From: Cryobacterium mannosilyticum
GTDB lineage: Bacteria; Actinomycetota; Actinomycetes; Actinomycetales; Microbacteriaceae
Assembly: GCF_004402705.1 (NCBI RefSeq)
Contig: NZ_SOFM01000010.1
Location: forward strand, 62,001-126,000
Length of the DNA stretch: 64,000 nucleotides
Direction of reading: 5' to 3'
Below are positions 1 through 7,702 of the stretch, one piece after another (position 1 is the stretch's first letter; every line of letters begins with the position of its first letter). The position numbers were made by a program, and so were the translations under genes. Under the pieces are notes generated by a model, which worked only from the letters and a program-made list of their open reading frames with translations, was not told the origin of the DNA and searched no databases.

Positions 1-177
1 CTCACCCTCGACAAGGCGGAGTACAAGAGCAACGACGAACTGACGAATGCGATCCCGAACCGCCTGGTCCTGGTCAGCTGCTATCGACCCGTCGGCTACG
101 ATCCGAACTCGGCCACGGTGAAGAACATCGTCGTGGTGCTGCAACTGGACCAGAACGCCACCAACGCCGGCTGCTGA
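1..177 (+). CDS. Sortase-like protein, C-terminal fragment (cut by window edge)
   Basis: Only the last 58 codons are present, open from base 1 to a TGA at 175-177. The stretch RLVLVSCYRP looks like the beta-strand carrying the catalytic Cys of sortases, followed about 17 residues later by a hydrophobic strand (KNIVVVLQL) as in class E/F enzymes. The Arg that usually precedes that last strand appears to be Lys here. Sortases are membrane-anchored cysteine transpeptidases acting on the outer face of the membrane. The family call rests on the C-terminus only; a sortase-like protein without full activity is possible. Confidence 0.55.
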   Translation, partial: LTLDKAEYKSNDELTNAIPNRLVLVSCYRPVGYDPNSATVKNIVVVLQLDQNATNAGC

Positions 178-186
178 GCGACGCCG

Positions 187-537
187 TCACTGCGCCCTTG
201 CCCGCGGCACCCTCGGCCGCACGAGCGAGTGGCTGTCCCTGAGCAGCTGCTCGACCAGGGCGTCCTCGACCTGACCGCCGAGCACGATCGTGATCCAGTG
301 CTTCTTGTTCAGGTGGTAGCCCGGGGTGATCTGCCCGGCGAATTCCTCCCGCAGGGCACGACTCTCCTCCGGGTCGCACTTAAGCGACACCGTCAGCGGC
401 TCCCCCGCCAGAGCGGAGAGGGCGAAGATCTTGCCGTTGCCGCTGGTCTTGAACACGCTCGTCTCCTCCCCGAACGGGAACGTCTCCACAGCCTGGGGCA
501 GGCTCAGGCAGAAGTCGACGAGGGCATCCGGGGTCAT
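187..537 (-). CDS. MmcQ/YjbR family protein
   Basis: This is a 116-residue protein of the usual length for the MmcQ/YjbR (CyaY-like fold) family. Family hallmarks visible are the N-terminal helix with LPQAVETFPFGEE, the FKTSGNGKIFAL strand pair, SLKCDPEES, and the late GYHLNKKHWITI motif. Family members are described as DNA-binding-like proteins, but their cellular role is not established. It stands alone, convergent with the sortase fragment, 11 bases from the next gene on the same strand. Confidence 0.85.
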   Translation of the reverse strand: MTPDALVDFCLSLPQAVETFPFGEETSVFKTSGNGKIFALSALAGEPLTVSLKCDPEESRALREEFAGQITPGYHLNKKHWITIVLGGQVEDALVEQLLRDSHSLVRPRVPRARAQ

Positions 538-547
538 GGCTTCGAGA

Positions 548-1546
548 CTAGACCGTCACCGCATTCATGGCACCGGCCGTCAACTCCACCGAGCGCAACC
601 GGTCGGCGACGTCGCGGGAGGCATGCGCGATGATGAGCTCGTCGGCCTGGGTGGCCGCGGCGAAGTCCTCGAGGAAGTCCCGCACCACGTCGGGCGTGCC
701 GATGGCGGAGTACCGCATCATGTTCGCGATCTGGCGTCCCTCGTTCGTGGTGAGGAACGCGTCGATCTGCGCGTCGGTGTAGTCGGGTGCGGCCGGACCG
801 CGGGCGATCATGCCGCGCACCCTGGCGCGCCGGGTCGTCTCGAACTGGAGCGTCGCATCCGCCTGGTCGTCGGCGGCGATCACGTTCACGCCGACGATCA
901 CGTGCGGGGCGGAAAGCTGGCGCGACGGGACGAAGTCGCGCCGGTAGGTGGCGACGGCTTCGAAGAGGGAGTCGGGCGCGAAGTGCGACGCGAACGCGTA
1001 GGGCAGGCCGAGCCTGGCCGCGAGCTGGGCTCCGAAGAGCGAGGACCCGAGGATGTAGAGGGGCACGTCGGTGCCGGCGCCGGGCACGGCCCGCACTCCG
1101 GGGACGACAGACTCGTCGCGCAGGTAGGCCTGCAGTTCGACCACGTCCTGCGGGAACTGGTCGGATGCCCTCGGGTCGCGGCGCATGGCCCGCGCGGTGG
1201 TCTGGTCGCTGCCGGGCGCGCGGCCGAGCCCGAGGTCGATCCGGCCGGGGTAGAGCTCCGCGAGGGTGCCGAACTGTTCGGCGATCGAAAGCGGCGAGTG
1301 ATTGGGGAGCATGACGCCGCCGGCGCCCAGCCGGATCGTGGAGGTGTGCGCGGCGACGTGGCCGATCAGGATGCTCGTTGCCGACGAGGCGATCGTCGGC
1401 ATATTGTGGTGCTCGGCGTACCAGACCCGGCTGTAGCCGTGCCTCTCGGCGGCCTGGGCGAGCGCGACGCTGGCCGCGAAGCTCTCCCTCGCGGTCTGCC
1501 CGGGGGCGATGGGGGCGAGGTCGAGTATGGAAAGCGGAATCGTCAT
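548..1546 (-). CDS. LLM-class flavin-dependent oxidoreductase (MsnO8-type)
   Basis: This is a 332-residue luciferase-like monooxygenase family protein. Typical features are the opening strand IPLSILDLAPI, then RVWYAEHHNMP, the IRLGAGGVMLPNHSPL block and PGRIDLGLGRAPGSD. These match the group that binds FMN or F420 in a TIM barrel. I start at the ATG at 1546. An in-frame GTG at 1588 would add 14 residues that do not look like family sequence. The substrate is unknown. The gene is a single unit with TTA/CTA-poor, high-GC codon use like its neighbours. Confidence 0.85.
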   Translation of the reverse strand: MTIPLSILDLAPIAPGQTARESFAASVALAQAAERHGYSRVWYAEHHNMPTIASSATSILIGHVAAHTSTIRLGAGGVMLPNHSPLSIAEQFGTLAELYPGRIDLGLGRAPGSDQTTARAMRRDPRASDQFPQDVVELQAYLRDESVVPGVRAVPGAGTDVPLYILGSSLFGAQLAARLGLPYAFASHFAPDSLFEAVATYRRDFVPSRQLSAPHVIVGVNVIAADDQADATLQFETTRRARVRGMIARGPAAPDYTDAQIDAFLTTNEGRQIANMMRYSAIGTPDVVRDFLEDFAAATQADELIIAHASRDVADRLRSVELTAGAMNAVTV

Positions 1547-1650
1547 GCTTGGGGCAACGGGATCCGCCCCCGAATCGTTACCCGGCACACGAAATCAGAT
1601 TCCGCACGGAGGACCGGCGATCCCGGAACCGGCGGTGAGCGCCTACCGGG

Positions 1651-2121
1651 TCAGGCGGACCGGCGAAGCCGGCCGACGCCTGGCAGGAAGCGGCCCACCC
1701 GCGCCCCATAGCCGGCGTAGTCCGAATGCTCGGCCAGGAGCATCCGTTCCTCCCACCGGGCCTTGCCGGCCAGCAGCAGCACCAGCGCAAGCCACGTGGC
1801 AAGATGCCAGGCCGATGCGCCGAACAGGGCGAGCCCCAGCCCGCCGGTCATCAGCCCGGTGTAGATCGGGCTGCGCACGAGGCCGTACACCCCGGTGGTG
1901 ACCAGCGGGGCGTGCTCCCGCGGGATCGGGCTGGCCGTCAGCGCCGGCCCCAGGCCGACCACGCCGAGCACCGCGAGGCTCACGCCGCCCGCGCAGAGCA
2001 CGATCGCCGCGACCAGGACACCCAGGTTGACGGGCCACAGCGCCCCGTGCGGGAGGAGGGCCAGCGCAGCGAGCAGCACGAACTGCGCGGAGACCAGGCC
2101 GAACGCGAACACACGCTTCAT
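1651..2121 (-). CDS. Isoprenylcysteine carboxyl methyltransferase / phospholipid methyltransferase-like membrane protein
   Basis: This 156-residue protein has about four membrane segments: two at the N-terminus up to about residue 60, then a pair around 85-120. The family signature lies in TTGVYGLVRSPIYTG, followed by a WEERMLLAEHSDYAGY motif that forms the cofactor-binding end in ICMT/PEMT-type methyltransferases. The acceptor substrate is not known for these bacterial members. It lies alone, 130 bases from the divergent universal stress gene. Confidence 0.8.
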   Translation of the reverse strand: MKRVFAFGLVSAQFVLLAALALLPHGALWPVNLGVLVAAIVLCAGGVSLAVLGVVGLGPALTASPIPREHAPLVTTGVYGLVRSPIYTGLMTGGLGLALFGASAWHLATWLALVLLLAGKARWEERMLLAEHSDYAGYGARVGRFLPGVGRLRRSA

Positions 2122-2251
2122 GACTCGAGGCTACGCCGGTGCGGGTGGCACCGGGTGGCGGCAGGGAATCGCGCACGGTCGCCCTTGACCGCCCGCGCGA
2201 ACAGTCACACACTGGCACGGCCGGCACCGGCCGGCCTGAAAGGACGGACCG

Positions 2252-2677
2252 ATGGACTACGAACGCTCCTTCCTGATCGTGGTCGGCGTCGATGGTTCCC
2301 CCGAGTCGATTTCCGCCCTGCGCTGGGCCGTCGACGAGGCGCGCGTCCGCCACGGCCGGGTGCGCCTGATCACGTCCTGGTCCTACCCGCCGCGCACCGC
2401 GGACGTCGACGGTGAGTTCATCGACGACCGGTCAGAGCGCGGCGCCGAGCGGATCCAGGCCGTCGCGCTGGACGCCGTCCCTTCCGACGGGGTGGCCCTC
2501 ACCGGCACCATCGTCCAGGGACCCCCGGCATCGGTTCTGCTTGACGCTGCCGACGGCGCCGACCTGCTCATCGTCGGGTCGCGCGGGCTCGGCGGGTTCA
2601 GCGGGCTGCTCCTCGGCTCGGTCTCGAGCCAGCTGATCCACCATGCCCCGTGCCCGGTGCTGGTCATCCGGTCGTAG
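2252..2677 (+). CDS. Universal stress protein, UspA family
   Basis: This is a 141-residue single-domain Usp. The N-terminal strand IVVGVDGSPES and the C-terminal nucleotide-binding signature G-x2-G-x9-G-S (in SRGLGGFSGLLLGSVSS) are both present, so it belongs to the ATP-binding branch. A Shine-Dalgarno GAAAGGA lies about 9 bases upstream of the ATG. The role is inferred from the family only: stress or dormancy-related nucleotide sensing in the cytosol. About 210 bases of apparently empty DNA follow it. Confidence 0.92.
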   Translation: MDYERSFLIVVGVDGSPESISALRWAVDEARVRHGRVRLITSWSYPPRTADVDGEFIDDRSERGAERIQAVALDAVPSDGVALTGTIVQGPPASVLLDAADGADLLIVGSRGLGGFSGLLLGSVSSQLIHHAPCPVLVIRS

Positions 2678-2889
2678 CGGTGCCCTGCCGGTCATGTCCA
2701 CCGGGCTGGTGCCGACGGGCCTGCGCACCATCTTGGAATTCGCCGCCGCCGCCGTGACGCTCTCCGCCGTCAACCTGATGGCGACATGGACAACGGCGAC
2801 GGCACCAGCGCCACGGGAACGGCAGCGATCTCCGCGGCGAAGGCGTTCGTCGCCGCAACGAAGTAGCGCCGGTCAGGGGCTGACCCCGA

Positions 2890-3216
2890 TCAGCCGAGCG
2901 AGCCGCCGGCGATCTCGTAGGACCACAATTCGCTGCTGACCCCGACGGGGCGGGGGGCAGGCTCGCCGTCCTTGGGCGTCTCACTGCGGTGCCCGTGGCC
3001 GAACGCCGGCGAATTCAGCCAGGCCTGGAACGAATCGTCGTCCGCCCAGCGGGTCACGACGAGCCAGGTCTTGCGATCGTCGGTGGGCTTCAGCAGTTCG
3101 AAGCCCTCGAAGCCGGGGCGATCGTCGACGGCGCCGGCCCGCGCGGCGAATCGGCGGGCAAGCTCGTCACCGCCGTCTTCGGGAACGGTGATCGCGTTGA
3201 TTTTGATGATCGTCAT
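2890..3216 (-). CDS. Antibiotic biosynthesis monooxygenase (ABM) domain protein
   Basis: The protein is 108 residues from the ATG at 3216, which is preceded by a good ribosome site (GAAGGAAG, 3219-3228). A longer in-frame reading upstream has no support. It has the ABM/dimeric alpha-beta barrel pattern: IIKINAITVP at the start, ARAGAVDDRPGFEGFELL, then WLVVTRWADDDSFQAWLNSP. This order resembles IsdG/IsdI-like haem oxygenases and the actinobacterial MhuD group, but the N-terminal Asn and the His needed for haem cleavage cannot be assigned with confidence. A generic quinol or small-molecule monooxygenase is equally possible. Confidence 0.8.
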   Translation of the reverse strand: MTIIKINAITVPEDGGDELARRFAARAGAVDDRPGFEGFELLKPTDDRKTWLVVTRWADDDSFQAWLNSPAFGHGHRSETPKDGEPAPRPVGVSSELWSYEIAGGSLG

Positions 3217-3324
3217 CGGGGCTTCCTTCGGTTCGTGGCAACAGAGCCTTTCCCATGCTGGCACGACCGGCTGTGCCGAAGCTGCGACGCCCACCGCGTC
3301 GCGCAAGGTTGAGAGAATGAACGG

Positions 3325-3843
3325 ATGAGTGACGCCGCCGAGTTCGTGGACGCGACCCTGCAGCGCGAGGGCGACCCCCACCGGGCCGGCGCCGAGCAGG
3401 CCAGGCTGCGCAGCGAACTGCGATTCTACGGCGCATCGGTCGGCGCGGTGCGGGGAACGATTCGCGACGCTCTCCGCCGCTACCCCGGACTCACCCACGA
3501 CGAGATCACCGCGTTGAGTTCGGAGCTGTGGGCGGTGCCGGTGTTCGAGCGCCGTCTCGCGGCGATCGTGCTGCTTCAGTCGCGAGTGCGGATGCTGCAG
3601 AACTCGGACCTGACCCGGATCGAAAGCTTCGTGCGGGCCGCGCGACTGCCGGTCCTGGTCGATCTGCTCGGCGACGGCGTGGTCGGACCGTTGCTCGCGC
3701 TGTTGGACCCGCCCGGCCGGACCCGGGCGCAGACCGTGCTGGACCGCTGGTTGAATGACGGCGATGAGTGGCTTCGGCGCGCCGCGCTGCTGGCCCGCGA
3801 GCAGGCAGGGGGCGACCGGGCAGGGAGCGAGCACGCGGGCTGA
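3325..3843 (+). CDS. DNA alkylation repair (AlkD)-like HEAT protein, shortened
   Basis: This 172-residue protein consists of helical repeats resembling the N-terminal two-thirds of the AlkC/AlkD glycosylase superfamily: GTIRDALRRYPGLTHDEI, ELWAVPVFERRLAAIVLL, then RAARLPVLVDLLGDGVVG and WLRRAALLAREQ. AlkD proteins are normally about 220-240 residues with further HEAT repeats after the WxRR helix; here the protein ends soon after it. The catalytic Asp of the WxxVD segment seems kept (LVDLL), while the preceding Trp looks replaced by Pro. Base-excision activity is therefore uncertain. No continuation was found in the other frames downstream. Confidence 0.7.
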   Translation: MSDAAEFVDATLQREGDPHRAGAEQARLRSELRFYGASVGAVRGTIRDALRRYPGLTHDEITALSSELWAVPVFERRLAAIVLLQSRVRMLQNSDLTRIESFVRAARLPVLVDLLGDGVVGPLLALLDPPGRTRAQTVLDRWLNDGDEWLRRAALLAREQAGGDRAGSEHAG

Positions 3844-3907
3844 GGCGCCTGGGCCGATCCCTCCCGATCATCCTCCTGTGCGATGCCGGCCGACGTCGCC
3901 GGTGCCG

Positions 3908-5596
3908 TCAGAGGAGCGGGAGCACCTGTTCGCGCACCTGTTTGCGCAGGATCTTGCCGAGCATCGACCGCGGCATGTCCTCGATCTGCACGATCCTCCG
4001 CGGGATCTTGTACGCCGCGAGGTGCTCGCGGCAGTGGGCCCGCTGCGCCTCCTCGTCCAGCGTCGTCCCCGGCTTCAACTCGACGGCCGCGACGACCATC
4101 TCCCCGCCCCGCTCCAGCGGCTTGCCGAAGACGGCGGCGTCGACGACATCCGCGTGCAGGCGCAGCACGGCCTCGACCTCGGAGGGCGACACGTTGAACC
4201 CGCCGGTGATGACCAGTTCCTTGGCCCGGTCCACAATCGTGGTGAAGCCATCTTCGTCGACGGTGACGATGTCGCCGGTGCGTAGCCAACCGCCCGGCAG
4301 AAGCGTCTTCGCGGTCTCCTCCGGGTTGTTCCAGTAGCCCTGGAACACCTGCGGCCCCTGCAGCAGCAGCTCCCCAGGCTGGCCCTGCGGCACCAGGGCG
4401 GTCGGGTCGTCGAGGTCGACGACCTTCATCCGGGTCGAGGGGAAGGGAACGCCGATCGTGCCGGGGCGGCGGCTGGGATGGAACGGATTGCCCAGCGCCA
4501 CCGGGGAGGATTCGGTCATGCCGTAGCCCTCGACGAGCAGCCCGCCTGAGACCGATTCCCACAACTCGACGACATGCTCCGGCAGGTTCATCGCGCCCGA
4601 GATGCAGTACTTGCAGGAGCGCAGCGAGATTCCGCGCTCCTTCGCGGCGAGCGCGGTGCGCTCATAGATCGGCGGCACCGCGCAGTACACCGTCGCGGGC
4701 GACTTCTTCATGGCGTCGAGGATGAGATCGGGGTCGAACTTGGGGAACAGCACGAGCAGGCCCTGCTTGCGGATGCCGTAGGTCAGGTACAGCGTCATGC
4801 CGAACGCGTGGAACATCGGCAGGATCGCGTAAAAGATCTCCTTGCGGTACTCGGCCCCGTGCATCCACGCCTCCCCCTGCAGGGCGTTCGCATAGAGGTT
4901 GAAATGGGTGAGCTTGGCACCCTTGGGCCGGCCGGTGGTGCCCGAGGTGTACTGGATCGCCGCGAGGTCGTCGACGGAGGGGCGCGGATGCTCCCGGTCG
5001 AGGTGCCCGTGCGCCAGCAGGTCCTTCCACGGCGTCGTTCCCGGCGCGGCGCCGGTGAGCGCCTCACGGGACTCCCGCAGGCTCTTCACCGGCAGGTACA
5101 GGGCGAGCCGTTTGACCGGGGGGAACGCGCTGAGGAGGTTGACCGAGACCACATGATCGATCTCGATATCGGCCGGGAACGCGCGAACCGATGCCGCCAC
5201 CTTGTCCCAGGCGATCACGACGCGGGCCTGGTGGTCCTCGAACTGGTGCCGCAGCTCCCGGGACGTGTAGAGCGGGTTGTGCTCGACCACGACCGCGCCC
5301 AGCCGCAGCACCGCGTAGAACGCCACGACGTGCTGGGGGCAGTTCGGCAGGATGAGGGCGACCCGGTCCCCTGCCCGCACGCCCAGGTGCCGCAGCCCCT
5401 CCGCGGCACGGTCGACCTGGTCGCCGAGTTCGGTGTAGCTGGTGCGGCGACCGAAGAACTCCAGCGCCGGATGATCGCCGGCCTCCGCCACCGACCGCTC
5501 GAACATCGCCACCAGCGATTCCGTGGGCAATTCGATCTCGGCCGGGACGCCCGGCTGGTAGTTCTTCACCCAGGGCTGCTGCTCAGTGTTCGCCAT
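3908..5596 (-). CDS. fadD: Long-chain fatty acid-CoA ligase (AMP-forming)
   Basis: This 562-residue acyl-adenylate enzyme activates fatty acids to acyl-CoA via acyl-AMP. The phosphate-binding loop YTSGTTGRPKGAKLTH is at about residue 205, the GYGMTES adenine motif at about 365, and the hinge motif GWLRTGDIV at about 435. The C-terminal PRSMLGKILRK carries the catalytic Lys. Length and motif order match FadD-type ligases. It starts at the ATG at 5596 and is monocistronic between convergent and same-strand genes. Confidence 0.92.
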   Translation of the reverse strand: MANTEQQPWVKNYQPGVPAEIELPTESLVAMFERSVAEAGDHPALEFFGRRTSYTELGDQVDRAAEGLRHLGVRAGDRVALILPNCPQHVVAFYAVLRLGAVVVEHNPLYTSRELRHQFEDHQARVVIAWDKVAASVRAFPADIEIDHVVSVNLLSAFPPVKRLALYLPVKSLRESREALTGAAPGTTPWKDLLAHGHLDREHPRPSVDDLAAIQYTSGTTGRPKGAKLTHFNLYANALQGEAWMHGAEYRKEIFYAILPMFHAFGMTLYLTYGIRKQGLLVLFPKFDPDLILDAMKKSPATVYCAVPPIYERTALAAKERGISLRSCKYCISGAMNLPEHVVELWESVSGGLLVEGYGMTESSPVALGNPFHPSRRPGTIGVPFPSTRMKVVDLDDPTALVPQGQPGELLLQGPQVFQGYWNNPEETAKTLLPGGWLRTGDIVTVDEDGFTTIVDRAKELVITGGFNVSPSEVEAVLRLHADVVDAAVFGKPLERGGEMVVAAVELKPGTTLDEEAQRAHCREHLAAYKIPRRIVQIEDMPRSMLGKILRKQVREQVLPLL

Positions 5597-5673
5597 GGAC
5601 CCATTCTCCCGCGAACCGGTCCCTCCCGTCGCCGGTGATCACGCTGTATGCGGAAAGCAGGCGATCGCCCGAC

Positions 5674-7545
5674 TCAGCCGCCGGTGTACCGGAAGATGTA
5701 GAGCCCCGAGTCCCGGTCGCTCGCGGCAACATATTCGATGCCATTGCTCTCGAACACTTGGACACCCCAGATGTTGTTGCCTCCCTGGTCAATGAAGCGG
5801 CCGGTCTCGACGAGTTTGTTGTCGACGATCTTCGCCACGCGGAAACCGCCGGAATAGTAGGAAAAGTACGCCAGATCAGCCCGCTGCTTGGACGTGGCCA
5901 CCTCGTGCACCGAAAGATCGCCGAACCCCTGCGCGAAGGCCGGGTCTTCTGCCTCGGGGATCGCATACGTGTCCAGCTCGGCCATCTTCCCCGTCGAGTT
6001 GTCGAAGAGGTGGACGTAGCCCCAGCCGTCGAAGAACGCGCGGACCGAGACGACGTCTCCGATATCGCCCAGGCTCACGCCTGGAATGAGGCTGCCTGCA
6101 CCCGCAAGACAGGCCGCGTTGTCGTACAAGGCCGCCCTATCGAAGAGGCCGAATCCGGTCTTGCGATCGACCGAGAAAGTGGGGATGGACCCGTCGACGC
6201 TCATGCCGAACGCGCCGCATCCGTCGGAACCCTCCCGGTTGACAATGACGATGCCCTCATAGCCGCCGGCCGCTTCCACGCTGGCCACCTTCTCCGTGAA
6301 CGTGCAGAGACCGCGGGTGACGACCGCGACCTGCCTGCCGCTGGTGGTGTTCGGCGCCGGTACCACGAGCGGATCACCGGCACAGGCCCGGCCCGCGTAG
6401 ACGGCGTCCCCGGTCAGCGACTCGCCGCCCTGCAACTGAGGGGTATTGCTGCCCTGCGAGATCTGGAACGCAGTCGCCGTATCATCCGTGCTGCCCTCGG
6501 CGCCGTTGGGTGCGAAGTCCTCGTCGGCGCCAATGACGTACCTGTTGTCGAGCGTGAACTCGCCCTGGTGGCCGTTGCCCTCCGGTTTCTCGATCAGGCC
6601 GGCGGCCTCCTGGAGCTGCGGATCGGGATTCGTGAAGTCCGTATCGCCCAGATAGATCGGTTTCTGCACATCGGTCATGTCGACGGAGACGTAGCCGGCG
6701 TCCCAGTAGGACAGGAGCATGACCTGTTTGCCGGCAATCTGCTTCACCACCAGGTCGTGCAGGAACACCTCGGTCAGGTTCGCCGGTGCGCTCTGCAGGA
6801 TCTGCGGAAAGGTTTTGTCCAAGTCGTACTCTGCAGTGAGGAAGGGCTTCTTCGGGTTGGTGATGTCCATGATGTCGACGTCGGTGCCCTCTTCGTTGTC
6901 AACGATAACCGCGTAGGCCTTGTCGCCGGCATCCCACGCGAACACGCTGTGGGTCTCGTTCGCGGCTTTCTTGCCCTGGCCGTTCACTGTGGAATCGCCG
7001 ACGCCCTCGGCGAGCGGCGTGGGGTGGGCCGGGTTCGTCACGTCATAGAGGTTCATGCCGCCGAAACCTACTTTGTCCTTGCACTTCTCGTTATTGCTGA
7101 CCAGCACGTCGCCCGTGAAGGCGGGTGTGTCAATCCTCAGCGCCTGGATACCCTCCCCCGGGTAACTGCCCTCCTTGGCCTGAATGAAGGCGACCTCCTT
7201 CGGTTTCGCCGGGTCCTTGATGTCGACGACGTGCACGCCGTTATAGGTACATGTCACGGCACCCCACGCTGCGAGGTAGGCGTAATCCTTGAAGACACCG
7301 ACATCGGCGATCTTCTCCGGGACGGCGTTCTTCATCTTCAGCTTGGAAATCAGGTCCACGTTTGACTGGGTGGCGGGCAGATGGCCGGCCGTACCGCCGT
7401 GCTGGCTGGCGTCGCGGGCGCCGTCGGCGCTCGACACCGCACCGTCTTCGTCGGGTTGCGCTGAGGCAACGGATGTTGTGGCGAGGATCAACGCGGCGAC
7501 TGACACCATCGTCAATGCAGCACGGATCGCGGACGACTTGACCAT
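5674..7545 (-). CDS. Secreted LVIVD-repeat protein with inserted PA domain
   Basis: The 623-residue protein begins with a clear Sec signal peptide (hydrophobic core ALTMVSVAALILATTSVASA) and has no membrane anchor. The body is a beta-propeller made of LVIVD-type repeats (for example GVHVVDIKDPAKPKEVAF, NLYDVTNPAHPTPLAE, DVDIMDITNPKKP and AGYVSVDMTDVQKPIYLG). Between about residues 370 and 480 lies a protease-associated (PA) domain containing GLCTFTEKV and YEGIVIVNREG. Homologues are extracellular with unknown ligand. Its ATG is 157 bases from the divergent helicase gene. Confidence 0.82.
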   Translation of the reverse strand: MVKSSAIRAALTMVSVAALILATTSVASAQPDEDGAVSSADGARDASQHGGTAGHLPATQSNVDLISKLKMKNAVPEKIADVGVFKDYAYLAAWGAVTCTYNGVHVVDIKDPAKPKEVAFIQAKEGSYPGEGIQALRIDTPAFTGDVLVSNNEKCKDKVGFGGMNLYDVTNPAHPTPLAEGVGDSTVNGQGKKAANETHSVFAWDAGDKAYAVIVDNEEGTDVDIMDITNPKKPFLTAEYDLDKTFPQILQSAPANLTEVFLHDLVVKQIAGKQVMLLSYWDAGYVSVDMTDVQKPIYLGDTDFTNPDPQLQEAAGLIEKPEGNGHQGEFTLDNRYVIGADEDFAPNGAEGSTDDTATAFQISQGSNTPQLQGGESLTGDAVYAGRACAGDPLVVPAPNTTSGRQVAVVTRGLCTFTEKVASVEAAGGYEGIVIVNREGSDGCGAFGMSVDGSIPTFSVDRKTGFGLFDRAALYDNAACLAGAGSLIPGVSLGDIGDVVSVRAFFDGWGYVHLFDNSTGKMAELDTYAIPEAEDPAFAQGFGDLSVHEVATSKQRADLAYFSYYSGGFRVAKIVDNKLVETGRFIDQGGNNIWGVQVFESNGIEYVAASDRDSGLYIFRYTGG

Positions 7546-7702
7546 GACACTCCTTCGGGTCTGGGTTCCTCGGGCGGTTCAGGCGAATACCGGAACTGTA
7601 GTACTGACCTTGTGCCTACGGGAAGGCCCCCGGCGGATAAATCAGGTCGATTGCCCGGAAGCGGTCACCGGGCGACCACCCGGACGCGATACCGTTGGTA
7701 GT

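Noticed and set aside
2643..2939. Short frame after uspA
   Set aside because: Starts inside uspA, has no ribosome site and ends in Arg/Ser-rich sequence; the 2678-2889 gap shows no convincing gene. A tail encoding AAISAAKAFVAATK in another frame could be a remnant but has no start.
4574..5638. Plus-strand frame opposite fadD
   Set aside because: fadD motifs are complete on the minus strand; the shadow is Arg/Gly-rich without motifs.
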